In this document: positions 36,647 through 45,780 of the stretch, one piece after another | Layout: the number at the start of each line of letters is the position of its first letter | How positions within the stretch are numbered: the first letter of the stretch is position 1 | NCBI GenBank assembly: GCA_010672965.1 | Contig: JAAHFN010000026.1 | Coordinates: 1 to 64,000, forward strand | Source: Oscillatoria sp. SIO1A7 | GTDB lineage: Bacteria; Cyanobacteriota; Cyanobacteriia; Cyanobacteriales; Laspinemataceae | Direction: 5' to 3' | Length of the DNA stretch: 64,000 nt | Position numbers and translations under genes: made by a program | Notes under the pieces: model-generated | Databases searched by the model: none | What the model saw: only the letters and a program-made list of their open reading frames with translations | Told to the model about the DNA's origin: nothing

Positions 36647-38074
36647 ATGGCTGAGATAGTAATTTCCCTCCAAAACGTCTCCAAGTGTTTCAAGCGGTAT
36701 CGACATCCAGTAGATAGATTAAAAGAAATTTTTTGGCCTGGAAAAACTCGCGCCGATCAATTCTGGGCGCTGCGCAATCTCAATCTGGAAGTTCCTCGGG
36801 GAATTACTCTGGGGATAGTCGGACGGAATGGCTCTGGCAAAAGCACTCTGCTGCAAATTCTGGTCGGCACTCTTGCTCCAACATCGGGCAGCGTCCGGGT
36901 CAATGGCAGAATTTCCGCTCTCCTAGAATTAGGCAGCGGCTTTAACCCAGAATTTACCGGCCGCCAAAATGTCTTCTTTAGCGGCCAGTTATTGGGCTTG
37001 AGCCAAGAACAGATTGAGGGCAAATTTGACGAAATAGTCGCTTTTGCCGATATTGGCGATTTTATAGACCAGCCAGTTAAGACTTATTCGAGCGGAATGT
37101 TCGTAAGGCTGGCCTTTGCCGTGGCTACTAGCGTCGAACCGGATATTTTAGTAGTAGATGAGGCTCTGTCTGTCGGGGACGAAGCCTTTCAGCGCAAGTG
37201 TTTTGCCCGGATCGAAAGCATCCAAGAAAGGGGCGGTACTATTCTATTTGTCTCCCACTCTGCCGGTACGGTAATCGAACTCTGCGACTCGGCTATTCTT
37301 ATGGATAGCGGAGAGCTGCTTCTCTACCATACGCCGAAAGTGGCTATAGACAAATACTATCAGTTAATCTATGCTCCTGAGAATAAAAACCACCAGGTGC
37401 GATCGGAAATTCGCGCTTTGAACCAGGGACAATCTCCTTTTTCTAAGCCGGGGAGTAAAGAGCAAGCTAAAGCCAAGAGCGAGGCGCGGACAGTAAAGCA
37501 GCAAGCTCGGGCATTTTACGATCCCAATTTTAAACCAGATAGTAGCATCTCTTACTTATGTCGGGGAGCGAAAATTCAAGAGCCGCTCCTGCTGACACCT
37601 AGAGGCGAAAGAGTCAATAATATTGTCGGTCGCCACGAATATGTTTACTCTTATTCGGTGGAGTTTTTCGAGACCGTCGATAAAGTTAGATTCGGAATGC
37701 TAGTGAAGACCATCACCGGCCTGGAAGTAGGAGGCGCTTCTTATGTTTTTCCCGAGGGATACATAGAAGCCGGCAAGATAATTAATGTCAAATTCCGCTT
37801 TAAATGCCTGCTGCATCCAGGGGTTTATTTTTTAAATGCTGGGGTCTCTGGTTTGGAGGACGGCTGTAGAACTTATCTCGATCGCTGTATAGATGCAGCT
37901 ATGTTTAGAGTCCTCCCGGAACAAGAAGCTTTGGGAACCGGGACAGTGGATTTGCTCGTCAAAACCACCTTTTCAGTAGAAAATGCTGAAGATATGGTGG
38001 AAGGTATGGCAGATAATATGGTCGATATTGGCGAGGGAGCTATTGATATCGTCAGTCAGGTAAAATCTGGTTAA
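36647..38074 (+). CDS. Polysaccharide ABC transporter ATPase with C-terminal Wzt-type domain
   Basis: 475 residues from the ATG at 36647 (a TTG five codons earlier has a poorer site). ATPase domain 1-230: Walker A GRNGSGKST, signature YSSGMFVRLAFAVA, Walker B ILVVDEAL, switch His in FVSHS. A linker rich in Lys and Gln (about 245-295) leads to a C-terminal beta-sandwich (about 300-455: EYVYSYSVEFFETVDKVRFGMLV, FKCLLHPGVYFLNAGVSG) of the Wzt_C kind that binds the non-reducing end of the glycan. It pairs with the permease at 35182-36039. The C-terminal domain suggests the exported glycan carries a specific terminal modification. Confidence 0.92.
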   Translation: MAEIVISLQNVSKCFKRYRHPVDRLKEIFWPGKTRADQFWALRNLNLEVPRGITLGIVGRNGSGKSTLLQILVGTLAPTSGSVRVNGRISALLELGSGFNPEFTGRQNVFFSGQLLGLSQEQIEGKFDEIVAFADIGDFIDQPVKTYSSGMFVRLAFAVATSVEPDILVVDEALSVGDEAFQRKCFARIESIQERGGTILFVSHSAGTVIELCDSAILMDSGELLLYHTPKVAIDKYYQLIYAPENKNHQVRSEIRALNQGQSPFSKPGSKEQAKAKSEARTVKQQARAFYDPNFKPDSSISYLCRGAKIQEPLLLTPRGERVNNIVGRHEYVYSYSVEFFETVDKVRFGMLVKTITGLEVGGASYVFPEGYIEAGKIINVKFRFKCLLHPGVYFLNAGVSGLEDGCRTYLDRCIDAAMFRVLPEQEALGTGTVDLLVKTTFSVENAEDMVEGMADNMVDIGEGAIDIVSQVKSG

Positions 38075-38085
38075 GGGCATGGGGC

Positions 38086-38240
38086 ATGGGGTAGGGTGTG
38101 GGGTGTGGGGTGTAGGGTGTGGGGTGTGGGCGGAAACTAGGGTGTGGGCGGAAACTAGGCTTTTAGCTTATCCTCCTTGTCTCCTCCCTACACCCTTGTT
38201 CCAACCCTACACCCTACACCCTACACCCACCCTACACTCT
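38086..38240. repeat. Inverted pair of GGGTGTGGGGTGT-type repeats
   Basis: A G-rich arm (38090-38156) and C-rich arm (38189-38240, CCCTACACCCTACACC type) lie between same-strand genes. Confidence 0.75.
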
Positions 38241-38268
38241 AATTCTTAGCCCCATTGCCCATTAAATT

Positions 38269-39336
38269 ATGCCCTTGCCAATCGTTATCGCGGGAATGCA
38301 CCGCTCTGGAACTTCTCTGACTGCTTCGGTGGCCGGATCTGTCGGCGTCGATTTGGGAGAAAATATGTTTCGGGCGGACTGTTTCAATACTAAAGGCTAT
38401 TTCGAGGACTTGGATTTTCTCGAATTTCAGCGATCGCTCCTTCAAGAATGCTGTCCCCCTGGAGAATTAGGATGGCCGGATTGGGGTTGGACTGAAAGCG
38501 AATCTCTCGATCGCAGTAAGTTGGAAAAATACCGGGAAGCGGCGCAAGAGCTAATCGCCAGTCGCCGCGATCGCTCTGGCGTATGGGGTTGGAAAGACCC
38601 GCGCACTTCTCTATTGCTAGACTTCTGGCACCAACTACTTCCCGATGCGAGATTCATCTTAGTCTATCGCTACCCTTGGGATGTCGCCGATTCCATAGTC
38701 CGCATCAATGGCGGTATTTTCTCAGAGCGCCCGGATTTTGCCCTGAAAATTTGGAGGTATTACAATCGCCACTTGCTCGAATTTTATCGCCAGCATCCAG
38801 AGCGCTGTATTCTCTTGAGCGTCAATGGATTTGTCCGGCAACCCCATCGGCTGCTGGAACTTATGGAAACCAAGCTGGGTTTGCCAGTAAGCTCTAAAGT
38901 AAACGCTAACTGGCGATCGGAGCAATTGCAAAAAATTTACGATCCGAATTTGTTGCGCGCTTTACCAGCAAGTCATCCTCTAGTGCGACTCTTGAAAAAA
39001 ATGGTGCCCCAGTGCGTCGCCGGACTCGAAGAGCTGGATCGAGTTGCAGATATTAAGAGCTTTCCCGAAACCTTAGCTGCTAATTATAAAGACGAGAACC
39101 AAGAACCTCTAGAAAAACTGCCCCTAGAAGGCTTAGTCTTGTTGCTGTACCGGCAGGCGATCGCTTCTCGCACTCAGCTAGAAAGCTTGGCGGGTCAAGC
39201 CCATCAAGAAAAACTGGCGCTGACCTCCGAGATAGATCGCTTGGAGCGGGAAATTGCCAGTCTCAAGTCCTCGCAGCCGAAAGGTCTTCGTAAAATTATC
39301 TCTTTTTTGCCGAAAAGGCTAACTAATCTGCTATAG
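38269..39336 (+). CDS. Sulfotransferase-family protein
   Basis: 355 residues. The 5'-phosphosulfate loop is GMHRSGTS (9-16) and the 3'-phosphate site VYRYPWDVADS (132-142, Arg134, Ser142), the two PAPS-binding motifs. GVWGWKDPRTSLLL is a further family segment. The last 60 residues form a short coiled coil (EIDRLEREIASL). It would move sulfate from PAPS to a sugar hydroxyl. Placed between the exporter ATPase gene and three glycosyltransferase genes, it probably sulfates the exported polysaccharide or its precursor. The ATG at 38269 follows a C-rich repeat block without a clear ribosome binding site. Confidence 0.85.
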   Translation: MPLPIVIAGMHRSGTSLTASVAGSVGVDLGENMFRADCFNTKGYFEDLDFLEFQRSLLQECCPPGELGWPDWGWTESESLDRSKLEKYREAAQELIASRRDRSGVWGWKDPRTSLLLDFWHQLLPDARFILVYRYPWDVADSIVRINGGIFSERPDFALKIWRYYNRHLLEFYRQHPERCILLSVNGFVRQPHRLLELMETKLGLPVSSKVNANWRSEQLQKIYDPNLLRALPASHPLVRLLKKMVPQCVAGLEELDRVADIKSFPETLAANYKDENQEPLEKLPLEGLVLLLYRQAIASRTQLESLAGQAHQEKLALTSEIDRLEREIASLKSSQPKGLRKIISFLPKRLTNLL

Positions 39337-39369
39337 TAAGCCCAAACTCATGTTATATAACGATTTCCG

Positions 39370-39440
39370 TAGGGGTTCCCCGTGGCTGCCCCGTTACAAC
39401 TCAGACGGGCACTGGGCGGGGCGGGCACGGGGAACCCCTA
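39370..39440. repeat. Palindromic repeat family R5
   Basis: TAGGGGTTCCCCGTG (39370-39384) pairs with CACGGGGAACCCCTA (39426-39440). The related, longer hairpin is at 53801-53875. Confidence 0.8.
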
Positions 39441-39507
39441 AAAGTCTGGGAAGCAAATTATGTTTTGTCACACTATATAATATCTCCAAAAACCGAAGTT
39501 AGAAAAA

Positions 39508-40983
39508 ATGTCCGAGCCCGAAGTTGGTCAGAATCAAATAGCCCTTTCCGTTATTATCCCTTGCTATAATCATGGCAATTTTCTGCTAGAAGCAGTGGCC
39601 AGCGTGGAAAGCTGCCAAGAACCCGTTTATGAAATTATTATCGTGAACGATGGCTCTACTGATGCTTTAACAGAGCGAGTGCTAGGATATTTGCAGGAAA
39701 AAGGATATCAAGTTATTAATCAGGAAAATCAAGGTTTGGCTCAGGCTCGCAATCACGGCATCGAGCGGGCGAGGGGTCTATATGTCTTGCCCTTAGATGC
39801 CGATAACAAAATTCGCCCTAACTATATTACTGAGGGTATTAAAGTTCTAGATGAAAATCCCGAGGTTGGGGTAGTTCATGGCAATTTTGAGTTTTTTGGG
39901 GACAAAACTGGCATCTGGGAGGTGCCGGAATTCGACTTAAATCGCATTGTTAGGGGCAATTATATTGATGCCTGCGCGGTAATCCGCAAAAAAGTATGGC
40001 AAGATTGCGGCGGTTATGACGACAAAATACCCGATAAGTTGGGATATGAGGACTGGGACTTCTGGCTGGGAGCGGCGGAGGAAGGCTGGCAGTTTTATCA
40101 TATCGATCGGGTTTTGTTTGACTATCGGTATCGAGACGACTCAATGGTGAGCGGCTGTAATATACCGGAAAATCATCGGGAGCTTTTTCGCTATATCAGT
40201 AGCAAGCATATAGGACTTTATACGGCCAATTTTGCCAATGTTTTTGCCGAGGTAGAATGCGATTTTGTCAGAGAAAGAGATAAGGTCAAAGTCCTGGAAG
40301 ACCGATTGGAGGAAATAGAGCTGGAGCTAGAGTTGGAGCGATCGCAGTACCAAAGTAATAAGAGTCGCTGCCAAGAAATAGAGGCACAGCTTCAGGAAAG
40401 CGAGAGTCAACTAAAGGAAGCACAAAGCGATCGCGAAGAATTGCAAGAGGAGTTGGATAGGGCTCGGGCAAAATTAGAAAAATCCCAAGCTCTGCTAGAG
40501 AAAACCAAGACCGAATTGGACGGGGTAGAAGCGGAACTGGGCGGCGCTCGGGCAGGACTGGAGCAGGCCGAGGCAGATTTGGAAGCAAATAAAGAGGAGT
40601 TGGCGCAAGTCAGGCGAGACGAAACCGAATTGCGGCTGCAACTGGAAACCAGGGCAGGTCAGGCTGAGGCCGCATGGCAGGCCAAGCAAGCGGAGGTGGC
40701 GGAACTAGAGCGAACCAAAATAGAACTGCAAGCTCAGTTGGGGCAAGTCAGCGGGCAGCTCGCCCAGTTTAGCCAAACCAGCGAACAATTAATTCAGTCG
40801 AAGCAGGCTAGCGAACAACTGCAGATGCAAGTCCAGCAACAGCAAGAGCAACTAACCCATACTTCGGTAGAATTGCAGCGCGCCCGAGAAGAAATATCTG
40901 CCATGAAAACCAGTAAATTTTGGAAGTTGCGAACTAAGTGGTTTAAGCTCAAAAAGGCGATCGGTTTGCCCGGGGAAGAGTAG
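39508..40983 (+). CDS. Family 2 glycosyltransferase with long C-terminal coiled coil
   Basis: 491 residues. The GT2 domain spans about 10-250: LSVIIPCYNHGNFL, IIVNDGSTD (donor site), VLPLDADNKI (metal-binding DxD region) and GYEDWDFWLGA (catalytic-base region). Residues 255-465 are an almost unbroken heptad coiled coil rich in Glu, Gln and Lys (for example LEEIELELELERSQ, ELDGVEAELGGARAGLE). The end is basic (KFWKLRTKWFKLKKAIG), which fits contact with membrane or a partner. The coiled coil may act as a ruler or scaffold for chain length or complex assembly; this is inference. It belongs to the polysaccharide cluster on the same strand. Confidence 0.88.
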   Translation: MSEPEVGQNQIALSVIIPCYNHGNFLLEAVASVESCQEPVYEIIIVNDGSTDALTERVLGYLQEKGYQVINQENQGLAQARNHGIERARGLYVLPLDADNKIRPNYITEGIKVLDENPEVGVVHGNFEFFGDKTGIWEVPEFDLNRIVRGNYIDACAVIRKKVWQDCGGYDDKIPDKLGYEDWDFWLGAAEEGWQFYHIDRVLFDYRYRDDSMVSGCNIPENHRELFRYISSKHIGLYTANFANVFAEVECDFVRERDKVKVLEDRLEEIELELELERSQYQSNKSRCQEIEAQLQESESQLKEAQSDREELQEELDRARAKLEKSQALLEKTKTELDGVEAELGGARAGLEQAEADLEANKEELAQVRRDETELRLQLETRAGQAEAAWQAKQAEVAELERTKIELQAQLGQVSGQLAQFSQTSEQLIQSKQASEQLQMQVQQQQEQLTHTSVELQRAREEISAMKTSKFWKLRTKWFKLKKAIGLPGEE

Positions 40984-41345
40984 AGTGTAGAGTGTGGGGT
41001 GTGGGGTGTGGGGTGTGGGGTGTGGGGAGTGTGGGAAGTGTGAGGAGTGTGGGGGGGCAAAAAAATTGGAACCAGGAGACAAGGAGACATGGGGAACTGG
41101 GGAATAAGGGAGCAAGAGAGCAGGGAGCAAGGGAGCAGGGGGCACTAAAGACTAAAAACTAAGAACTAAAAACTCAAGACTACAAGACTTACGTCAATCG
41201 TCAGTTCTATCACTACGAATAGTCTGGTGCGCGGTGCCACCTCTAGGAATAGCTCCCATGCGTAAATCCCGAACTCAAAACTCAAAACTCTCAAGCTAAG
41301 AACTCAAAACTCAAAACTCTCACCCATCCTTAGATGTAATAAATA
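40984..41345. repeat. Repeat block between two glycosyltransferase genes
   Basis: A G-rich GTGTGGGGTGTGGGG run (40984-41055), AGCAAGGGAGCAGGG units (41100-41145), ACTAAAAACTAAGAACT units, a diverged R1 element (41183-41270, CAAGACTTACGTCA...ATGCGTAAATCCC) and AACTCAAAACTC units. No gene. Confidence 0.75.
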
Positions 41346-44072
41346 ATGTTGAAAAATCCGATCGCTTGGTCAAAAAAGCAACTCTCTCGCAGCAAGCGGC
41401 TGTCAAAGCTGTTTCTTGAAGCATGGAAAACGGACGGAGGCAGACAGACTCTGGCCAGAGTGTTTAAGAAACTCTATTTAAAACTGGATAATACGCCGCC
41501 ACCGCCGCCGCCTCCACCAGTAGAAGAAATTCCAGAAATGCCCGACCCGCGTTTGGATTACTATCGCCAGTGGGCCGGAAATAACTTTACTAGAAAAGCA
41601 AGCTGGCAGCAAATGGCGGAGGCGATCGCTGCTTTGCGATCGCAACCCCTCATCAGCATTATATTGCCAACCTTTAATACAGGCGAACCTTATTTAAGAG
41701 GAGCTATAGGGTCGGTTCGCTCGGGAGCTTATCCCAACTGGGAATTATGTATCGCCGACGCGGGCTCAAGCGCTCCCCATATCAAGACTATATTAGAAGA
41801 ATATGCCGCTCTGGACTCTCGGATTAAAGTTGTTTTCGCAGAGGAGCCGGGAAATATCGCGGCTGCTGGCAATTTAGCTTTAGACATTGCTACCGGGGAA
41901 GTTGTAGTCCTGCTGGAGAATAAAGACATTGTAACTCCAGATGCTTTGTATGAAATAGCCCTAATGCTGAATCGGCATCCAGAAGCAGATGTTATTTATT
42001 CCGATGAAGATAAGGTAGATGATGCCGATAATATCCAGCAGCCATTGTTCAAGCAGGATTGGAACCCGGAGACATTTTTATTTTGGATGGAGGGCTACCA
42101 GCTTGGAGCTTATCGGCGATCGCTGGTTAAATCAAGCGGCGGATTTAGAAATGGGTTCGATAGCTGCCTGGATTGCGACTTATTTTTAAGGCTGGTAGAG
42201 GTAACTTCCCAAGTTTTTAGAATTCCCAAGATACTGTATCACCGGCGAATTGACTCGGCGGCAGCGGAACTGAGGCAAGAGGCAAGCAAAATTGCGATCG
42301 CCGAAGCCATCCAAAGACGGGGTACAAGAAAACCAGGGTTGGAGTTTGCAGGCAACGCTACTGGCGAATTACCCAAACCAGTAGAAGACTATCACCAGTG
42401 GCTGAAAGAGAATTTCCCCAGAGCCGACGAGTTGCGCAGTATGGCTCGGGCGGCGGCGGCGCTCCAGCACAACCCTCGAATTAGCATTGTCATGCCGGCG
42501 TATAATACTCCCGAAGTATATTTGCGCGAAGCGATAGACTCGGTGAGAAATCAGATTTATCCTCATTGGGAACTCTGTATCGCGGACGATGCTTCGACTG
42601 CAGAGCATATTAAACCGATATTAGAAGAGTATGCAGAACTGGATGCGCGGATTAAGGTAGTTTTCAGAGCTGAAAACGGCCATATTTCCGCTGCTTCTAA
42701 TTCGGCAATCGCACTGGCGACAGGGGAATTTATCGCCTTGCTCGACCACGACGACCTGCTAACTCCCGATGCCCTCTATCAAGTGGCGCTACTAATTAAT
42801 CGGCATCCAAAGGTAGATGCTATCTATTCCGATGAAGATAAAATAGATGAGCTGGGAATGCTGCGAGACCCGTTTTTTAAGCCGGAGTGGTCTCCCGACT
42901 CGTTTCTATCCCGGATGTATGTGGGTCATCTGGGAGTATATCGGCGATCGCTGATTCAAGAGATTGGCGGATTTCGGCTCGGTTACGAAGGCTCTCAAGA
43001 CTACGACCTGGTATTGCGACTGACGGAAAAAACCGAGAATATTTTTCATATTCCTAAGATTCTCTACCACTGGCGCATTCATTTAGAATCTGCTGCTAGC
43101 AGCGCCGAGGCCAAGCCTTATGCCTATAAGGCCGCTCAAAAAGCGATCGCCGAAGCTCTAGAACGCCGGGGAGAGCCGGGGGAAGTAAGCATGGTGCCCC
43201 TATATTTGGGACATTATGTTATTCGCTATAAAATTTCCGATTACAAGCGGGTCAGCATTATCATTCCTACCCGAGACTTGGGAGATGTCTTGAATCAATG
43301 CTTGGAATCTATTTTCAGCAAGAGTACCTATCCAAACTATGAAGTGCTGGTTATCGACAATGGCAGCACCGAGCCAGAAACCGCCGAAGTAATTGCCCGC
43401 TGGGCTGCCAAGGAGCCAAACCGATTTCGCTGTTACCCCCTGGATATTCCTTTTAATTTTTCCAAGATTAACAACTACGCTGCGGGCAAAGCCGAAGGGG
43501 ATTATCTGCTGTTTTTAAATAACGATACAGAAGCGATCGCCCCGGACTGGATAGAAGCGATGGTGGAGCAAGCCCAACGACCTTCGATTGGCGCAGTAGG
43601 AGCGCTTTTGCTTTATCCAGATAAGACAATTCAACATGCTGGCGTCATCCTCGGTCTGGGGGGGCTCGCCGCTCACAGCCATCAATATTTGCCCTCGATA
43701 ACTCCGGGATATGGCGGTCATGTTATCAGCATTAGTAATGTTTCTGCTGTCACCGCCGCCTGCTTGATGTGTCGCCGAGAAGTTTTCGAGAGCGCAGGAG
43801 GATTTAATGAAGAACTGGCCTTCGCCTATAATGATGTAGATCTTTGTTTGAAAATAGGCGATCGCGGCTATCGCAATATTTATCTGCCCCATGCGGTACT
43901 GTATCACCACGAATCTCGCAGCCGAGGTTACGAAGATACCCCCGCCAAACAGGAGCGCCTGCGCCAAGAAGCCGAAATACTCAAAAGTAAATGGCCGAAG
44001 TTAATCGAAAATGACCCTTGCTACAGCCCCCATTTAACTCGGGGTCGCGCCGATTATAGTATTAGGGTGTAG
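41346..44072 (+). CDS. Three-domain family 2 glycosyltransferase with degenerate first domain
   Basis: 908 residues. After a basic N-terminus and a run of eight prolines (51-58), three GT2 domains follow at about 100-330, 378-600 and 635-900. Domain two has the expected IADDAST (412-418) and LLDHDDLLTPDA (465-476) with GSQDYDLVLRL. Domain one aligns closely but reads IADAGSS (136-142) and LLENKDIVTPDA (189-200), with SCLDCDLF for the third motif, so key acidic residues are lost. Domain three has IDNGSTEPET, LFLNNDTE and AFAYNDVDLCLKIG. The gene at 45781-47634 is the same protein without the extra first domain, so the latter arose by duplication. Likely role: assembly of repeat-unit sugars on the cytosolic face. 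Confidence 0.9.
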   Translation: MLKNPIAWSKKQLSRSKRLSKLFLEAWKTDGGRQTLARVFKKLYLKLDNTPPPPPPPPVEEIPEMPDPRLDYYRQWAGNNFTRKASWQQMAEAIAALRSQPLISIILPTFNTGEPYLRGAIGSVRSGAYPNWELCIADAGSSAPHIKTILEEYAALDSRIKVVFAEEPGNIAAAGNLALDIATGEVVVLLENKDIVTPDALYEIALMLNRHPEADVIYSDEDKVDDADNIQQPLFKQDWNPETFLFWMEGYQLGAYRRSLVKSSGGFRNGFDSCLDCDLFLRLVEVTSQVFRIPKILYHRRIDSAAAELRQEASKIAIAEAIQRRGTRKPGLEFAGNATGELPKPVEDYHQWLKENFPRADELRSMARAAAALQHNPRISIVMPAYNTPEVYLREAIDSVRNQIYPHWELCIADDASTAEHIKPILEEYAELDARIKVVFRAENGHISAASNSAIALATGEFIALLDHDDLLTPDALYQVALLINRHPKVDAIYSDEDKIDELGMLRDPFFKPEWSPDSFLSRMYVGHLGVYRRSLIQEIGGFRLGYEGSQDYDLVLRLTEKTENIFHIPKILYHWRIHLESAASSAEAKPYAYKAAQKAIAEALERRGEPGEVSMVPLYLGHYVIRYKISDYKRVSIIIPTRDLGDVLNQCLESIFSKSTYPNYEVLVIDNGSTEPETAEVIARWAAKEPNRFRCYPLDIPFNFSKINNYAAGKAEGDYLLFLNNDTEAIAPDWIEAMVEQAQRPSIGAVGALLLYPDKTIQHAGVILGLGGLAAHSHQYLPSITPGYGGHVISISNVSAVTAACLMCRREVFESAGGFNEELAFAYNDVDLCLKIGDRGYRNIYLPHAVLYHHESRSRGYEDTPAKQERLRQEAEILKSKWPKLIENDPCYSPHLTRGRADYSIRV

Positions 44073-44277
44073 GGTGTAGGGTGTAGGGTGTAGGGTGTAG
44101 GGTGTAGGGTGTAGGGTGTAGGGTGTAGGGTGTAGGGAAATAGAGATGGGGAAGTGTGGGAAGTGTGGGAAGTGTGGGAAGAACGCACGCAAAATTTTCT
44201 CTTTTATCCCCAGTCTCCCCATCCTCCCTCATCCTTCTTATCCCTACACCCCACACCCTACACCCTACACCCTAGTT
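44067..44277. repeat. GGTGTAG heptamer array with inverse arm
   Basis: About ten perfect copies of GGGTGTA (44067-44137), starting within the stop codon region of the preceding gene, then AAGTGTGGG units (44152-44180) and a C-rich inverse arm (44207-44275). Confidence 0.9.
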
Positions 44278-44303
44278 GTTGCCCAATTTTAAAAAAAAAT
44301 CCG

Positions 44304-45275
44304 ATGAATTCAGAAGATAGTTTAATTGTCGCGATCGACCAGTCTTGGTCTGATGACTTTGCCGTAGGATTGAAAGGATGGATTCTTAGCAAAGAAGGGG
44401 CGATCGATGAAGTGAAAATATCTGTGGGGGAGACTTCCATACCAATAACATCTTGGCATCCCCGCCCAGATGCGATCGCTGCCTATCCGCAATACAGCCA
44501 AAATGAGAATTGCGGTTTTGTCGTGCAAGTGCCTCGCCTTGCAGAGCATCCCCTGACTTTTACCGCCAAAACCCAAGGAACCACTGCCAGCAAAACCTTG
44601 GTTGTTACGGGCGCGCCACTCCAGACGTCTCCCGATGTCAGCCAAGGAGGCGGCATTTTTGGGGAGTTTATCCAGCTCGTTAACGATCGCCATCTAAGAA
44701 TTTTAGAAATAGGCTCCCGCGTTGTCTCTCCCGGAAGTGCCAGCAAGAGAGACTTATTTCCCGGAGCTGCATCTTACACGGGATTTGACTACTATGGCGA
44801 CGACAATACCGATGTAGTCGGAGATGCCCATCGACTCTCTCAATACTTTGACGGCCAGCGGTTCGATGCTATTTTTTCTTTATCAGTATTCGAGCATCTG
44901 GCCATGCCTTGGCTGGTAGCAATGGAAATTAACAAATGCCTAGAAGTCGGCGGTATCACCTTCCATGCCACCCATTTTTCCTGGCCGCTCCACGAAACAC
45001 CTTGGGACTTTTGGCGCTTCTCCGATGAAGGTCTCAAAGTTTTGTTTTCTCCTCCTATGGGATTTGAAACTATAAATGCCGGTCTCTTTAACCCTTTACG
45101 AATGCACTTAGATACTTTCGTTGCCGGTCAAGAGCTATTGCCGCTTTCCCCTGGATTTGCTGGCGTCGCCATACTTGCCCAAAAAACTGCCGACCTAAAT
45201 GCGAACCGATTTAACTGGGACGTAACAATGGAAGAAGTCTTGGGCAATCAAAGCCATTATCCCCAAAAGGAGTAG
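44304..45275 (+). CDS. SAM-dependent methyltransferase with N-terminal beta domain
   Basis: 323 residues from the ATG at 44304 (the open frame upstream is repeat sequence). Residues 1-100 form a beta-rich domain (VGLKGWILSKEGAIDEVKISV) often found beside glycan-modifying enzymes in cyanobacteria. Residues 125-290 are a class I methyltransferase: RILEIGSRV (motif I), YTGFDYYGDDNTDVVGDAH, FDAIFSLSVFEHLAMPW and INKCLEVGG. It probably methylates a sugar or lipid-linked glycan, by context with glycosyltransferases on both sides; the acceptor is unknown. Confidence 0.82.
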   Translation: MNSEDSLIVAIDQSWSDDFAVGLKGWILSKEGAIDEVKISVGETSIPITSWHPRPDAIAAYPQYSQNENCGFVVQVPRLAEHPLTFTAKTQGTTASKTLVVTGAPLQTSPDVSQGGGIFGEFIQLVNDRHLRILEIGSRVVSPGSASKRDLFPGAASYTGFDYYGDDNTDVVGDAHRLSQYFDGQRFDAIFSLSVFEHLAMPWLVAMEINKCLEVGGITFHATHFSWPLHETPWDFWRFSDEGLKVLFSPPMGFETINAGLFNPLRMHLDTFVAGQELLPLSPGFAGVAILAQKTADLNANRFNWDVTMEEVLGNQSHYPQKE

Positions 45276-45277
45276 GG

Positions 45278-45442
45278 AAGGGTGTAGGGTGTAGGGTTTA
45301 GGGTGTAGGGTTTAGGGTGTAGGGTGTAGAGGAAAGCGAAAAGTGAAAAAAATCAACCCCCATTAGCTATTCGCCTATTCACTATTTACTATTCACTCTT
45401 CCCTACACCCCACACACCCCACACCGTAGGCGGCCCCACACC
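45278..45442. repeat. GGGTGTAGGGTTT repeats with inverse arm
   Basis: G-rich arm 45282-45328 and C-rich arm 45402-45442. The C-rich arm ends directly at the truncated parD remnant. Confidence 0.75.
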
Positions 45443-45446
45443 CTAA

Positions 45447-45612
45447 CTTTTGGAAGAGCGGGAAAAGCAATATCGAGAGTGGGTAGAGGAAACTCGCGAT
45501 AAAGTTGAAGTCGGCATTGCCCAGCTCGATCGCGGAGAAGGAATTGACGGCGAGCAAGTAATTGCTAGATTGCGCGATAAACTGCGCCAAGCTCGGGAGT
45601 ATATTCAATGAG
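45447..45612 (+). pseudogene. parD-type antitoxin gene, 3' part only
   Basis: In frame from 45447: LLEEREKQYREWVEETRDK, VEVGIAQLDRGEGIDGEQVIARL and RDKLRQAREYIQ, stop at 45610. This matches the C-terminal toxin-binding half of ParD/CopG-family antitoxins (the QLDRGEGIDGE segment is diagnostic). The N-terminal ribbon-helix-helix DNA-binding part is missing and is replaced by the C-rich repeat. Not expected to be functional. Confidence 0.75.
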
Positions 45613-45626
45613 TCGCTACATTATTA
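45609..45626 (+). pseudogene. parE-type toxin gene remnant, first six codons
   Basis: ATGA overlap with the antitoxin stop, then MSRYII, the common start of ParE-family toxins. The frame then runs into TAGGACTTATGTA, an R1-type end, and no ParE sequence is found afterwards. Confidence 0.5.
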
Positions 45627-45690
45627 GGACTTATGTATTGACACAATCTGTAGGGGCAGTGCCCCCGTGCCTGCCCCCGGTCTAGCAGCA
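45626..45690. repeat. Partial R1 element cutting the parE remnant
   Basis: Left end TAGGACTTATGTA at 45626, followed by GTAGGGGCAGTGCCCCCGTGCC, an R5-like core. No right end is found. Confidence 0.55.
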
Positions 45691-45780
45691 AACATAGAGA
45701 TAATGCGTTCTTGATTATATCCCCAAAAGCAAGAAATAATAAGCAATAAACAATAGTCAATAGTCAATATAGGAGAACAG

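Noticed and set aside
44154-44303. N-terminal extension of the methyltransferase
   Set aside because: Repeat-coded (SLHPTPYTLHP type) and without ribosome binding site.
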